A stretch of DNA of 64,000 nt from Paraburkholderia acidicola (GTDB lineage Bacteria; Pseudomonadota; Gammaproteobacteria; Burkholderiales; Burkholderiaceae), in assembly GCF_002362315.1 (NCBI RefSeq), contig NZ_MTZV01000004.1, positions 1,364,001 to 1,428,000 on the forward strand. The letters run 5' to 3'. The number at the start of each line of letters is the position of its first letter. The first letter of the stretch is position 1. This document shows positions 35,801-46,364 of this stretch, piece by piece. The notes below the pieces were generated by a model that ran no database searches, was not told the origin of the DNA, and worked only from the letters and a program-made list of their open reading frames with translations. A program made the position numbers and the translations under genes.

Positions 35801-35937
35801 CGATCGCGAATGTCGTCGCGGTATTCATACTTCAAGTTCTGAAGCTTGCCAAGGAAGCCGTATTCGATGTGCTCTTCTTTGACGACGGAGCTCGGTGCCC
35901 CGGACGGCAGATCGTAGGTGAACTTGGATGAAGGCAT
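32860..35937 (-). CDS. hsdR: Type I restriction endonuclease subunit HsdR
   Basis: 1025 residues, close to EcoR124 HsdR. N-terminal PD-(D/E)xK nuclease with D136, E150 and K152 in YDVILLINGVPCVQIELK; superfamily 2 translocase with Walker A TTGSGKT at 291-297 and DECH at 410-413 (FIFDECHRSQFG). The C-terminal helical region (from about 850) binds HsdM. It cuts unmodified DNA after ATP-driven translocation. It is the first gene of the operon, all motifs intact, so the system is likely functional. Confidence 0.96.
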   Translation of the reverse strand: MPSSKFTYDLPSGAPSSVVKEEHIEYGFLGKLQNLKYEYRDDIRDRAALERNFREKFEALNRVKLTEAEFARLLDEIVTADVYTAAKTLRGINAFIRDDGTPLNYTLVNIKDWCKNHFEVVHQLRINTDNSHHRYDVILLINGVPCVQIELKTLGVNPRRAMEQIVEYKQDSGNGYTKTLLCFVQLFIVSNRDRTYYFANNNVRHFAFNADERFLPIYEFAGEDNRKITQLDEFAEHFLRKCDLGRTISRYMVLLAGEQKLMIMRPYQVYAVQHIVKCIDEDNGNGYIWHTTGSGKTLTSFKASTLLKENDHIFKCVFVVDRKDLDRQTREEFNRFQEGCVEENTNTAALVRRLLSEDYADKVIVTTIQKLGLALDENSKRNKQRSKNGHATYKEQLEALQDKRIVFIFDECHRSQFGDNHKAIKAFFPKAQLFGFTGTPIFGGPNGNASRIKIDGEVASYRTTEELFHKQLHAYTITHAIEDGNVLRFHVDYFKPEGKNPPKPGEAIAKKAVIEAILAKHDAATGGRRFNAILTTASINDAIEYHALFKTMQADKQATDPDFKPLNIACVFSPPAEGDPDVKQIQEDLPQEQADNEEDPEGKKAALKAILVDYNARYGTNHRLSEFDLYYQDVQKRIKDQQWPNADYPAAQKIDVTIVVDMLLTGFDSKFLNTLYVDKNLKHHGLIQAFSRTNRVLNGTKPYGNILDFRQQQDSVDAAIALFSGEKTGEQAREIWLVDKAPVVIQKLETAVQKLDDFMASQGLACTPSAVANLKGDEARAAFISHFKEVQRLKTQLDQYTDLSEDNKAVIEQVLPDENLRGFKGQYLQTAKELRAQQGKDVKEGDGPGNDDPVDQLDFEFVLFASAVIDYDYIMGLIAKFSAKEPGKAKMTREELIGLISADAKFMNERDDIAEYIATLRAGEGLSEAAIRDGYTRFTAEKSAKELADIAAKHGLSTAALQSFVDGILDRMIFDGERLSDLMAPLDLGWKARTQAELALMDDLHPLLTKRAGGRDISGLSAYEQ

Positions 35938-36868
35938 GGGAGAGGAACGTGCGTTGGCTATGGATCGGAAGGCAATGCGGGTGGCGGGTCGCTATGTGTT
36001 GTGTCCGTTGGGATGTACTACAACCACTTATAAGCTTGCCAGTGTGAGGTCCAACGTTCCGCTCATGTGTCGCGGGAGACCTTGATGCGCTCTGGTCGAG
36101 CGCCGACTTCGCAAATCCGCACTCGGTAGCGATTTTCTTGTGCGATCACGCCCCACCGCCTGGCATCAAGCGAAAGACTTAGCTTGGACCCAGTCTAGGA
36201 ACGTTTCGAGATTCTGCTCTGCCAACTGCTTACGGCTTGCCGCTATCAGCCTTCTATTCTAGCCGAGGCAACCTTTCGCCTGCCGCGCGCTTCTCGTCTT
36301 GCTGCTGGTTCACGTCGGGCAACGGAGAGTTCAAGCATCCCTCCTCAAGGCCCCTCGTGTTCGCATTGTATGTCCACCGCTGGCGGTGTTTTCCCTATGC
36401 CGCTTGCGGGATAGGTCTATCGCACCCTATGAAATACGTATGAGCGGACAAAAAAGCGTAGCCTCGGACCTGAAAGGCTTCATCTGCGCAGAGGCGGGCC
36501 CAGATTTTCGCAAGAAGCAAAGCCTGTGAGACTTCGTTGGAAATCGCAAGCTTTAGCCCGTGCGCAAAAGTCGGTAGACATCCACTACCGATCCTGATCT
36601 AAACCGCCTAGCAAGTGGTTGTAAACGTCCGCTTTGGACAAAGCTGACAGACTGCTTAGGGTCGGTCATAGACATTTCCATCATCGGTGTTAAACGGGCG
36701 GGGCGTCTACCGCCCACGGCGGGCCGCCCGCAACCCGCATCGTCGAGATCTAACGTTCAACCGCCCCGGTCCCGCCGAGGTCCGGGAAGTCTCACAATTT
36801 CCGTTTTCGCAGTCTCACGAAAGGTGCCCCAATCTCACGAATTCCGTTTCCCTGCAAAACAACAACCC
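35938..36868. other. Gene-free stretch between hsdR and gyrB
   Basis: About 930 bases without a supportable gene. A minus-strand open stretch near 36180-36260 ends in RKQLAEQNLETFLDWVQAKS, which looks like a lost C-terminus but has no start. Close to gyrB three TCTCAC motifs recur (36790, 36813, 36833). The hsdR promoter must lie in the first 150 bases or so. The stretch marks the border between the conserved replication block and the restriction island. Confidence 0.4.
36790..36838. repeat. Three spaced TCTCAC repeats, possible IS end remnant
   Basis: TCTCAC occurs at 36790-36795, 36813-36818 and 36833-36838, spaced 23 and 20 bases, twice followed by sequence like AATTTCCGTTT or AATTCCGTTT. 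Spaced terminal repeats are typical of IS21-like elements, but no transposase is nearby, so this is only a suggestion. Confidence 0.3.
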
Positions 36869-39340
<2,472 letters not shown>

Positions 39341-39400
39341 GGATTTTTTCCGGTTCTGCGTTACTGCCTGGTTGCTGCTTCAGGACTTTCAAAACACCAT

Positions 39401-39431
39401 AAAAACGCCAAAGGGGCACTGCGCCCCTTGG
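39401..39431 (-). terminator. Hairpin terminator between dnaN and gyrB
   Basis: Read leftward, CCAAGGGGC pairs with GCCCCTTTGG (one bulged base, five-base loop), followed by CGTTTTTATG. It may end or attenuate dnaA-dnaN transcripts before gyrB. Confidence 0.5.
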
Positions 39432-39453
39432 TGTGTTCTTATTGTCGGTTGCG

Positions 39454-40557
39454 TCAGATGCGCATCGGCATCACTACGTACTTGAATTCCTCGTTCTCGG
39501 GAATCGTGATCAGCGCGCTAGAACTCGCGTCGCCGAGGCTGACTTGCAGCGTGTCGATCTTCAGGTTCGCGAGCACGTCGAGCAGATACGTGACGTTGAA
39601 GCCGATATCGATGGTGTCGCCCTGGTAGGCGATTTCCAGTTCTTCCTGCGCCTCTTCCTGATCGGCGTTGGTGGACATGATCTTCAGCTGGCCCGGCTCG
39701 ATGATGCAGCGCACGCCCTTGAACTTGTCCGACGTGAGAATCGCCGCGCGTTGCAGCGAGCGTTGCAGTTCTTCGCGACCGATCAGGAACGTGTTCTTGT
39801 GCGACTTCGGAATCACGCGCTGGAAGTCAGGGAACTTGCCTTCCACCAGTTTCGAAACCAGTTCGACCTGGCCGAACGTGAACTTCGCCTGGGTCGACGC
39901 GATTTCGATCTTCAGCGTGTCGTCGATATCTTCGAGCAGACGTTGCAGCTCAAGAATCGTCTTGCGCGGAACGATCACTTCCTGGCGGGCAAACGACCCT
40001 TCGATTTTCATCGATGAGTACGCCAGCCGGTGTCCGTCGGTTGCGACGGCCATCAGCTGGTCGCCATCGACCACGAGCAGCATGCCGTTCAGGTAGTACC
40101 GGATGTCCTGCTGCGCCATCGCGAAATGGACCATGCCGAGCAACTGGCGGAACGTCTTTTGCGGAACCGACAGGTTGGCGCCGAAATCTTTGGCTTGCGC
40201 GACGGTCGGGAATTCGTCCGCGGCGAGCGTCTGCAGCGCGAAGCGGCTCTTGCCCGACTGCACCGTGAGGCGCTTGTCGGTCAGCGTCAGGCTGACCTGG
40301 CCTTCAGGCATCGCACGCAGGATGTCGAGCAGCTTGCGCGCAGCCACCGTCGTCGCCACCGACTCTCCACCTACGCCGAAATCGGCGCGCGTAGTGATCT
40401 GCAGTTCGAGGTCCGTCGACAGGAACGACACATTGGAACCGCTCTTGGTGATCAGCAGGTTGGCGAGGATCGGCAACGTGTGGCGGCGTTCGACGATGCC
40501 GCTCACGGTTTGCAGCGGCCTGAGGAGGTTATCGCGTTCGGTCTTGACCAGTTGCAT
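39454..40557 (-). CDS. dnaN: DNA polymerase III beta sliding clamp
   Basis: 367 residues, the standard clamp: MQLVKTERDNLLRPLQTVSG at the N-terminus, STDLELQI, TDGHRLAYSS at the end of domain 2 and the C-terminal YVVMPMRI that lines the partner-binding pocket. It lies after dnaA in the conserved dnaA-dnaN-gyrB order, with 285 bases between. A diverged second copy is encoded at 11054-12160 with a changed pocket end. Confidence 0.99.
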   Translation of the reverse strand: MQLVKTERDNLLRPLQTVSGIVERRHTLPILANLLITKSGSNVSFLSTDLELQITTRADFGVGGESVATTVAARKLLDILRAMPEGQVSLTLTDKRLTVQSGKSRFALQTLAADEFPTVAQAKDFGANLSVPQKTFRQLLGMVHFAMAQQDIRYYLNGMLLVVDGDQLMAVATDGHRLAYSSMKIEGSFARQEVIVPRKTILELQRLLEDIDDTLKIEIASTQAKFTFGQVELVSKLVEGKFPDFQRVIPKSHKNTFLIGREELQRSLQRAAILTSDKFKGVRCIIEPGQLKIMSTNADQEEAQEELEIAYQGDTIDIGFNVTYLLDVLANLKIDTLQVSLGDASSSALITIPENEEFKYVVMPMRI

Positions 40558-40842
40558 AGAGTTCCTTCGTTGATATAACGGCCTGCGCGCCCCGCCCGGC
40601 TCACCACCGCGCGCCAGCGGCCCCCTGCCGGTGCCGCCGCGCCCAGCCGGACATGGCCTGAAAACCCGCCTGCGCCCGCCGGGCGGTTAAACCTGTATTG
40701 TGCCTGAAAACGAAACCGCTTCCCTAAAATGGGGACGTTCCGCGAAATAAACAGGGCCGTTTTGCCACGCCAGTCTCAGTCCTCTTTCGGACCGCCTGAA
40801 TTGGCCTCGCACCCTGCGTTTTTTCGCGCCGCGGCTCCCCGC

Positions 40843-42429
40843 TCAGCCCTTCAACGTCTGCTCGAGCACGTGCAGCTCATGATTCAACTGCGCATCCTTG
40901 CTGCGTTCATCGGCAATCTTGCGCACCGCGTGCAGCACGGTGGTGTGATCGCGCCCGCCGAACAGCTCGCCGATTTCCGGCAGGCTCTTCTGCGTCAATT
41001 CTTTGGCCAGATACATCGCGATCTGCCGCGGCCGCGCGATATTCGCCGGTCGCTTCTTCGAGTACATGTCCGCGACCTTGATGTTGTAGAAGTCGGCAGC
41101 GGTCTTCTGGATGTTCTCCACCGAGATCTGCCGGTTCTGCACGGTCAACAGGTCTTTCAGCGCTTCCTTGGTCAGTTCGATCGAGATTTCGCGGCCATGG
41201 AACTTCGAGTACGCGAGGATCTTGCGCAGCGCACCTTCGAGTTCACGAACGTTCGAGCGCAGGTGCTTCGCGACAAAGAACGCGACGTCCTCGTTGAGGC
41301 TCACATCTTCCGATTGCGCCTTGCGCATCAGGATCGCCACGCGCATTTCCAGCTCGGGCGGCTCGATCGCCACGGTCAGGCCGGAATCGAAGCGCGAAAT
41401 CAGCCGGTCGTCGATCCCGGAAATTTCCTTCGGGTACGTATCGCTTGTGATGATGACCTGCGCCTTGTTCGCGACCAGCGCCTCGAACGCGTAGAAGAAT
41501 TCTTCCTGCGTACGCGATTTGCCGGAGAAGAACTGGATATCGTCGATGAGCAGCAGGTCGAGCGAGTGGTAATAGCGCTTGAAGTCGTCGAACGCCTTGC
41601 GCTGGTACGCCTTCACCACATCCGACACATATTGTTCCGCGTGGATGTAGCGGATCCGGGCGCCGGCCTTGTCCATCAGCAGCTGGTTGCCGATCGCGTG
41701 AATCAGGTGAGTCTTGCCGAGGCCGACACCGCCGTACAGAAACAGCGGGTTGTACGACACACCGGGGTTGTCAGCGACCTGGATCGCCGCCGCGCGCGCG
41801 AGCTGGTTCGCCTTGCCGGTGACGAAGTTGTCGAATGTGAGCACCGGGTTCAGCTTGGAGCGCTCGTACATCGGGTCGCTGTCGCCGTTCCCGGCAGGCC
41901 CCGAACCGGGACGCCACGTGCGGCGCGCCGCCGCGGCTTCGTTTGCATCGAGGCTGGGTAGATCGAGATCGGCGGCATCGTCGCCGTGCTGGCCGGCCGT
42001 ATGACCGCCATTCGATCCTTGCGCCGAGCCATTGCCAAAGCGTGCCGCATGCGCGGCCTGCACCGCACCGACGGCTGCGCCAACGGCCGCGACGCCACCC
42101 GGGTTGCCAGCTGAAGAAAAGGAGGTTTGCTGCCGCGTCGGCGTCGTCGTCGGCGCGGGCGCCACGGACAGACGCGAGCCCGACTTCGGATCGAGAACGA
42201 ACTGGACATCGACGGGCGCCTGCCAGAAATCGCGGGCGAGATCGGTGATCCGGCCGGAAAACTGGCTCTTGACCCAGTCGAGCTTGAAGCGGTTCGGCGC
42301 GGCGATGCTCAGGGTATGCGCATCGGCGTCGAAGGCGACCGGGGCCAACGGTTTGATCCACGTCACGTACTGCTGGGGCGTCAATTCGCGCTCCAGCAAT
42401 GCGGAACAGTGTTGCCAGAATTCGTTCAT
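40843..42429 (-). CDS. dnaA: Chromosomal replication initiator protein DnaA
   Basis: 528 residues from the ATG giving MNEFWQHCSALLERELTPQQ; a longer open frame upstream reads as non-coding. Domain I covers about 1-90; domain II is a long alanine/glycine/glutamine-rich linker (about 100-190), typical of Burkholderia-type DnaA. Domain III has Walker A GGVGLGKTHLIHAIG (about 228) and Walker B LLLIDDIQFF. Domain IV has the DNA-binding motif GGRDHTTVLHAVRKI. A DnaA box lies 200 bases upstream. Confidence 0.99.
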   Translation of the reverse strand: MNEFWQHCSALLERELTPQQYVTWIKPLAPVAFDADAHTLSIAAPNRFKLDWVKSQFSGRITDLARDFWQAPVDVQFVLDPKSGSRLSVAPAPTTTPTRQQTSFSSAGNPGGVAAVGAAVGAVQAAHAARFGNGSAQGSNGGHTAGQHGDDAADLDLPSLDANEAAAARRTWRPGSGPAGNGDSDPMYERSKLNPVLTFDNFVTGKANQLARAAAIQVADNPGVSYNPLFLYGGVGLGKTHLIHAIGNQLLMDKAGARIRYIHAEQYVSDVVKAYQRKAFDDFKRYYHSLDLLLIDDIQFFSGKSRTQEEFFYAFEALVANKAQVIITSDTYPKEISGIDDRLISRFDSGLTVAIEPPELEMRVAILMRKAQSEDVSLNEDVAFFVAKHLRSNVRELEGALRKILAYSKFHGREISIELTKEALKDLLTVQNRQISVENIQKTAADFYNIKVADMYSKKRPANIARPRQIAMYLAKELTQKSLPEIGELFGGRDHTTVLHAVRKIADERSKDAQLNHELHVLEQTLKG

Positions 42430-42631
42430 CGAGTTGCTGTCGTTATGTGCACGGCGGTCCGCTGGCGCTTCCTGGTCGCAGAACACGCGACGAGGCCCGG
42501 AGCAGCACAGACGGAACTGCCCCAGGCGCTTGCACCACAAGGGTTTGCGGCAAGCAGGCGCGGCGGGGCGTCGTGCAGGATTCTTGGGATTAAGGCGAGA
42601 TTCTAACGCCAAAACGACGCCGTAAGGGGAG

Positions 42632-42640
42632 TTATCCACA
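42632..42640. promoter_or_regulatory. Consensus DnaA box
   Basis: TTATCCACA, a perfect 9-base DnaA box, lies in the 387-base dnaA-rpmH gap (42430-42816). It is the only perfect copy in that gap, so it may serve dnaA autoregulation as much as replication start. Near-match boxes cluster at 49680-49761. Confidence 0.6.
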
Positions 42641-42695
42641 GGGCCGGACCAATGCGTCGGGGCGTTCAGGTGTGCCGGAACAAGCTTCTAAACTA

Positions 42696-42724
42696 TTGAC
42701 GGCCAAGAGAAAACCGGCTTAAAT
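42696..42724 (+). promoter_or_regulatory. Promoter of rpmH-rnpA
   Basis: TTGACG (42696-42701) and TTAAAT (42719-42724) with an exact 17-base spacer, about 90 bases ahead of rpmH. Confidence 0.6.
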
Positions 42725-42816
42725 AGCGGGTTCCGCGAAAACCAATTTCCAGCACCACCGTTCATTGTGTTCCCGGCGATGCTCGCGCGGTCAATTCTGA
42801 AACAAGTGAGAGCAAC

Positions 42817-42951
42817 ATGAAACGTACTTACCAACCTTCCGTGACGCGTCGCAAGCGCACCCATGGCTTCCGCGTTCGCATGAAGACTGCGGGTGGCCGC
42901 AAGGTCATCAACGCACGCCGCGCGAAGGGCCGCAAGCGCCTCGCGATCTAA
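42817..42951 (+). CDS. rpmH: 50S ribosomal protein L34
   Basis: 44 residues, [20 protein letters not shown] at the N-terminus and [11 protein letters not shown] at the end: the invariant L34 sequence. It lies divergent from dnaA and directly ahead of rnpA, as in nearly all bacteria. A GTGAGAGCAAC stretch provides a weak ribosome site. Confidence 0.99.
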
Positions 42952-42968
42952 GGGCTGCTTCGAGCGGA

Positions 42969-43466
42969 TTGCGCGCCGTGTCCGGCACCCGCGCTTCAGC
43001 GGGAACGGCTCACACGCCGCAGCAGGGATCGATTCCGTTGCGCGCGCAGGCCGCCTTCCCCAAAGCCGCAAGGCTGCTGAAAACGGATGAATTCTCATCC
43101 GTTTTTCGTTTGCGCCCGTGGCGCCGCTCCGCGCATTTCGTCGTGTACGCCAGTCCGACAGGCAACGAAGCGCGCTTAGGGCTCGTGGTCGGCAAGAAGC
43201 ATGCACCGCGGGCCGCCACCCGCAACCTCGTGAAGCGCCTCGCACGCGAGGCGTTCCGGTTGCGGCGCGCGGACTTCGCAGGCTGGGACGTGCTGCTGCG
43301 CCTGCATACGAAGATCGACAGGAAGGCGCTGCCCAGCGCCTCGTCGCCGCCGCTGAACGCGTTGTGCACCGAAGAGATCAAGATGCTGCTCGACAAGGCT
43401 GCGCGTGAAATCGCTAAGCGCCAGGCGCAGCCCGCTTCGCTTACTCCGCCGGCAGCAACGCCATGA
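42969..43466 (+). CDS. rnpA: Ribonuclease P protein component
   Basis: Core of the RNase P protein: FPKAARLLKTDEFSSVF, then RLGLVVGKKHAPRAATRNLV and KRLAREAFRL, the RNR-like RNA-binding motif. It aids the RNA subunit in cutting tRNA 5' ends. The start is uncertain: a TTG at 42969 lies 18 bases after rpmH; a later TTG near 43038 would give an N-terminus closer to other RnpA proteins. The C-terminal tail is longer than in E. coli and rich in alanine and proline. The stop overlaps yidD. Confidence 0.93.
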   Translation: MRAVSGTRASAGTAHTPQQGSIPLRAQAAFPKAARLLKTDEFSSVFRLRPWRRSAHFVVYASPTGNEARLGLVVGKKHAPRAATRNLVKRLAREAFRLRRADFAGWDVLLRLHTKIDRKALPSASSPPLNALCTEEIKMLLDKAAREIAKRQAQPASLTPPAATP

Positions 43467-43777
43467 CGCGCAACCGGCGTCGGCCCGCTCCGGTGAACAC
43501 GGTGCCCGATCTTCCCCCTGTGCGGCGCCGTCCGGTCGCTCAAGCCATGCAAACGGTACTCATCGCGTTGCTGCGTTTTTACAAGGTTGCCGTCAGTCCG
43601 CTGCTCGGCGACCGGTGCCGTTTTTATCCTTCCTGTTCGGATTACGCGCGCGAAGCAATCCAGTATCATGGCGCCGCGCGCGGAACTTACCTCGCCGCCA
43701 GGCGCCTGTGCCGCTGCCACCCGTTTTCGGCGGGCGGCATCGATCTCGTCCCGCCTCCCACTTCTGAAAAGCGCTGA
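43463..43777 (+). CDS. yidD: Membrane protein insertion efficiency factor YidD
   Basis: 104 residues. The conserved core FYKVAVSPLLGDRCRFYPSC then SDYAREAIQYHG, and RLCRCHPFSAGGIDLVP, marks YidD. It overlaps rnpA (ATGA) and is followed by yidC. About 28 arginine/proline-rich residues come before the usual start; a start at the later ATG (MQTVLIALLRF) is also possible. Confidence 0.93.
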   Translation: MTRNRRRPAPVNTVPDLPPVRRRPVAQAMQTVLIALLRFYKVAVSPLLGDRCRFYPSCSDYAREAIQYHGAARGTYLAARRLCRCHPFSAGGIDLVPPPTSEKR

Positions 43778-43807
43778 CGCGCCGTTCCCTCGACACTGAG
43801 ACAACGC

Positions 43808-45475
43808 ATGGATATCAAACGCACCGTCCTATGGGTCATCTTCTTCATGTCAGCTGTCTTGCTGTTCGACAACTGGCAGCGCGACCACGGACGTCCGTCG
43901 ATGTTCTTCCCGGGCGCCACGCAGACGCATACTGCGGCAGGCGCCGCGCCGGGAACGACGACGCCGGGAACCCAACCCGCCGATCTGCCTACGGCCAATA
44001 CGGCTGCGGGTACAGCGCCCGGCAGCACGACGCCTGCGGCAGCTCAAGCCCAGCTGGTTCCGTTCAGCACCGACGTCTATAGCGGTCAGATCGACACTCG
44101 CGGCGGCACGCTGTCCAAGCTGTCGCTGATCAAGCATGGCGACGGCTCGCAGCCTGACCTCGTCATCACGCTGTTCGATCACACCGCCGACCATACCTAT
44201 CTCGCGCGTACGGGTCTGCTCGGCGGCGATTTCCCGAACCACACCGACATCTTCACGCCGGTACCCAATCAACCGCACGACCTGACCGGCGACGCAAAGT
44301 CGTTCCAGCTCAGCTTCGAATCTGCGGAGAAGGGCGGTGTGAAGGTCGTGAAGACGTACACGTTCACGCGCGGCAGCTACGTGATCGGCGTCGATACGAA
44401 GATCGTCAACGTGGGCACCGTGCCGGTCACGCCGACCGTCTATATGGAACTGGTACGCGACAGCCAGCCGGTCGAAACGCCGCGCTTCTCGCACACGTTC
44501 ATCGGACCGGCGGTCTACACGGCTGAGCATCACTTCCAGAAGATGACGTTCAGCGACGTCGACAAGAACAAGCAGGACTACGCGACCTCCGCCGATAACG
44601 GCTGGATCGCGATGGTCCAGCATTACTTCGCGACGGCGTGGATTCCGCAGCAGGGCGCGAAGCGCGACATCTATGTCGAGAAGATCGACCCGTCGCTGTA
44701 TCGCGTGGGCGTGAAAGAACCGGTCGCGACGATTGCGCCGGGCCAGTCTGCCAATGTGTCCGCCGAGCTTTTCGCCGGTCCGGAAGAAGAGCGCATGCTC
44801 GAAGGCATCGCACCGGGCCTCGAACTCGTGAAGGATTATGGCTGGGTGACGATCATCGCCAAGCCGCTGTTCTGGCTGCTCGAGAAGATCCATAGCTATG
44901 TCGGCAACTGGGGCTGGTCGATCGTGCTGCTCACGCTGCTGATCAAGGCCGTGTTCTTCCCGCTGTCGGCGGCGAGCTACAAGTCGATGGCGCGCATGAA
45001 GGCGATCACGCCGCGCATGCAGGCGCTGCGCGAACGCTTCAAGGGCGATCCGCAGAAGATGAACTCGGCGCTGATGGAGCTGTACAAGACCGAGAAGGTC
45101 AATCCGTTCGGTGGCTGTCTGCCGGTGGTGATCCAGATTCCGGTGTTTATCTCGCTGTACTGGGTGCTGCTGTCGTCGGTGGAAATGCGCGGTGCACCGT
45201 GGATGCTCTGGATTCACGATCTGTCGCAGCAAGACCCGTTCTTCATCCTGCCGGTGCTGATGGCCGTCTCGATGTTCCTGCAGACGCGTCTGAACCCGAC
45301 GCCGCCGGACCCCGTGCAAGCCAAGATGATGATGTTCATGCCGATCGCGTTCTCGGTGATGTTCTTCTTCTTCCCGGCCGGTCTGGTGCTGTATTACGTG
45401 GTGAACAACGTGCTGTCGATCGCGCAGCAGTACTACATCACGCGGATGATGGGGTCGAAGAAGAAGGCTGCCTGA
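43808..45475 (+). CDS. yidC: Membrane protein insertase YidC
   Basis: 555 residues. N-terminal transmembrane segment (VLWVIFFMSAVLLFDNW), a large periplasmic beta domain preceded by a threonine/alanine/proline linker, then five C-terminal segments with the conserved GWSIVLLTLLIKAVFFPLSA and NPFGGCLPVVIQIPVFISLY. YidC inserts and folds inner-membrane proteins with or without Sec. It closes the rpmH-rnpA-yidD-yidC unit and is followed by a strong terminator. Confidence 0.98.
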   Translation: MDIKRTVLWVIFFMSAVLLFDNWQRDHGRPSMFFPGATQTHTAAGAAPGTTTPGTQPADLPTANTAAGTAPGSTTPAAAQAQLVPFSTDVYSGQIDTRGGTLSKLSLIKHGDGSQPDLVITLFDHTADHTYLARTGLLGGDFPNHTDIFTPVPNQPHDLTGDAKSFQLSFESAEKGGVKVVKTYTFTRGSYVIGVDTKIVNVGTVPVTPTVYMELVRDSQPVETPRFSHTFIGPAVYTAEHHFQKMTFSDVDKNKQDYATSADNGWIAMVQHYFATAWIPQQGAKRDIYVEKIDPSLYRVGVKEPVATIAPGQSANVSAELFAGPEEERMLEGIAPGLELVKDYGWVTIIAKPLFWLLEKIHSYVGNWGWSIVLLTLLIKAVFFPLSAASYKSMARMKAITPRMQALRERFKGDPQKMNSALMELYKTEKVNPFGGCLPVVIQIPVFISLYWVLLSSVEMRGAPWMLWIHDLSQQDPFFILPVLMAVSMFLQTRLNPTPPDPVQAKMMMFMPIAFSVMFFFFPAGLVLYYVVNNVLSIAQQYYITRMMGSKKKAA

Positions 45476-45530
45476 GTTTGAGTTTGTCGGGTGAAACGGG
45501 AGAGCTTGTCCGTTTCGCTCCAGTAAAAAA

Positions 45531-45565
45531 CCGCCCGGTGCCGAACTGCACCGGGCGGTTTTTTT
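45531..45565 (+). terminator. Rho-independent terminator after yidC
   Basis: CCGCCCGGTGC pairs perfectly with GCACCGGGCGG (11 base pairs, loop CGAACT) followed by seven T. Six A residues before the stem make it work in both directions, so it also ends the convergent HTH gene. Confidence 0.93.
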
Positions 45566-45593
45566 ATGCGGGTACGGCTTCCGCTCGCCGCGC

Positions 45594-46016
45594 TCAATCC
45601 TTGTCGGCGTCGCCGTAGAACTGCGAAATCAGTTCCTGCACCAGATACCGATGATGCGGTGTCAACGCTTCGATTTTCGACGCGAGTTCCAGCGTCTCGG
45701 GAGACAGCGGATACTTCTCACCGCGCGTTCTCGGTCTGGGCACCGTGCGTTTCGCGTCGCCGGGCGGTGGTCCGTAGTGCAGCCAGTGCAGATCGACGTC
45801 GAGCCATTCGGCTAGCGTCTGCAGTTTGTCGGCGGTGGGGATCGTGCGGCCGCTCAGCCACTTGTGCGCGGTTTGCGGCGAAATCGGATGGGCGCCGCGA
45901 TACCGCAGGTTGAAATGCAGTGCGAGCTCGGTTGGACCTTGGGGTGTCTCGGGGGCACGGCGCATCGCGAACTGTAGACGTTCGGTGAAGGCGGCTTTTT
46001 CTTCGGCGGTAGGCAT
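45594..46016 (-). CDS. Helix-turn-helix transcriptional regulator
   Basis: About 140 residues. The helix-turn-helix lies near 40-62 (ISPQTAHKWLSGRTIPTADK), followed by LQTLAEWLDVDLHWLHYGPP, the pattern of XRE/CI-like regulators. I take the ATG at 46016 (MPTAEEKAAFTERLQ), which fits the family; an in-frame start at 46079 also exists. It converges with yidC, and its target is unknown. The inverted repeat at 46082-46103 is a likely self-regulatory site. Confidence 0.75.
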   Translation of the reverse strand: MPTAEEKAAFTERLQFAMRRAPETPQGPTELALHFNLRYRGAHPISPQTAHKWLSGRTIPTADKLQTLAEWLDVDLHWLHYGPPPGDAKRTVPRPRTRGEKYPLSPETLELASKIEALTPHHRYLVQELISQFYGDADKD

Positions 46017-46081
46017 GGCCGGATTGTGCAATTCGAGTGGTGCGATGCCGACAACCATTCGCGCTATATTTATCTCCATTT

Positions 46082-46103
46082 AGTTATAAATAGCTCGATA
46101 ACT
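46082..46103. promoter_or_regulatory. Inverted repeat upstream of the HTH regulator
   Basis: AGTTAT and ATAACT arms around a 10-base centre lie just upstream of the regulator, within the 348-base gap to mnmE. A plausible operator; nothing else in the gap is recognisable. Confidence 0.35.
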
Positions 46104-46364
46104 GTATGACCTGGATCGATACCCGGAACAGCCCAGCCACGCACGAAGCTCATTCTGGAACAGTGTTGGGGCACTTATTGCCACAGATTGTCAGACTCGC
46201 GGTTAACGACCATTATCTCAATTAAGATACTTCCTAGCCGTTCTGACCGGAGGCGGCGTGCCGCCGCGATCCAGCCCCCATCCAAAGCGCCGAAAGCCCG
46301 CGCGTTACAATGCGTCGCACTTCATACGGCCCCGCCGTCGTCCCATTCCCTTCGTTCGTCCATC

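Noticed and set aside
42430..42816. A full replication origin between dnaA and rpmH
   Set aside because: Only one perfect DnaA box is seen there; too few to claim the origin on this evidence alone.
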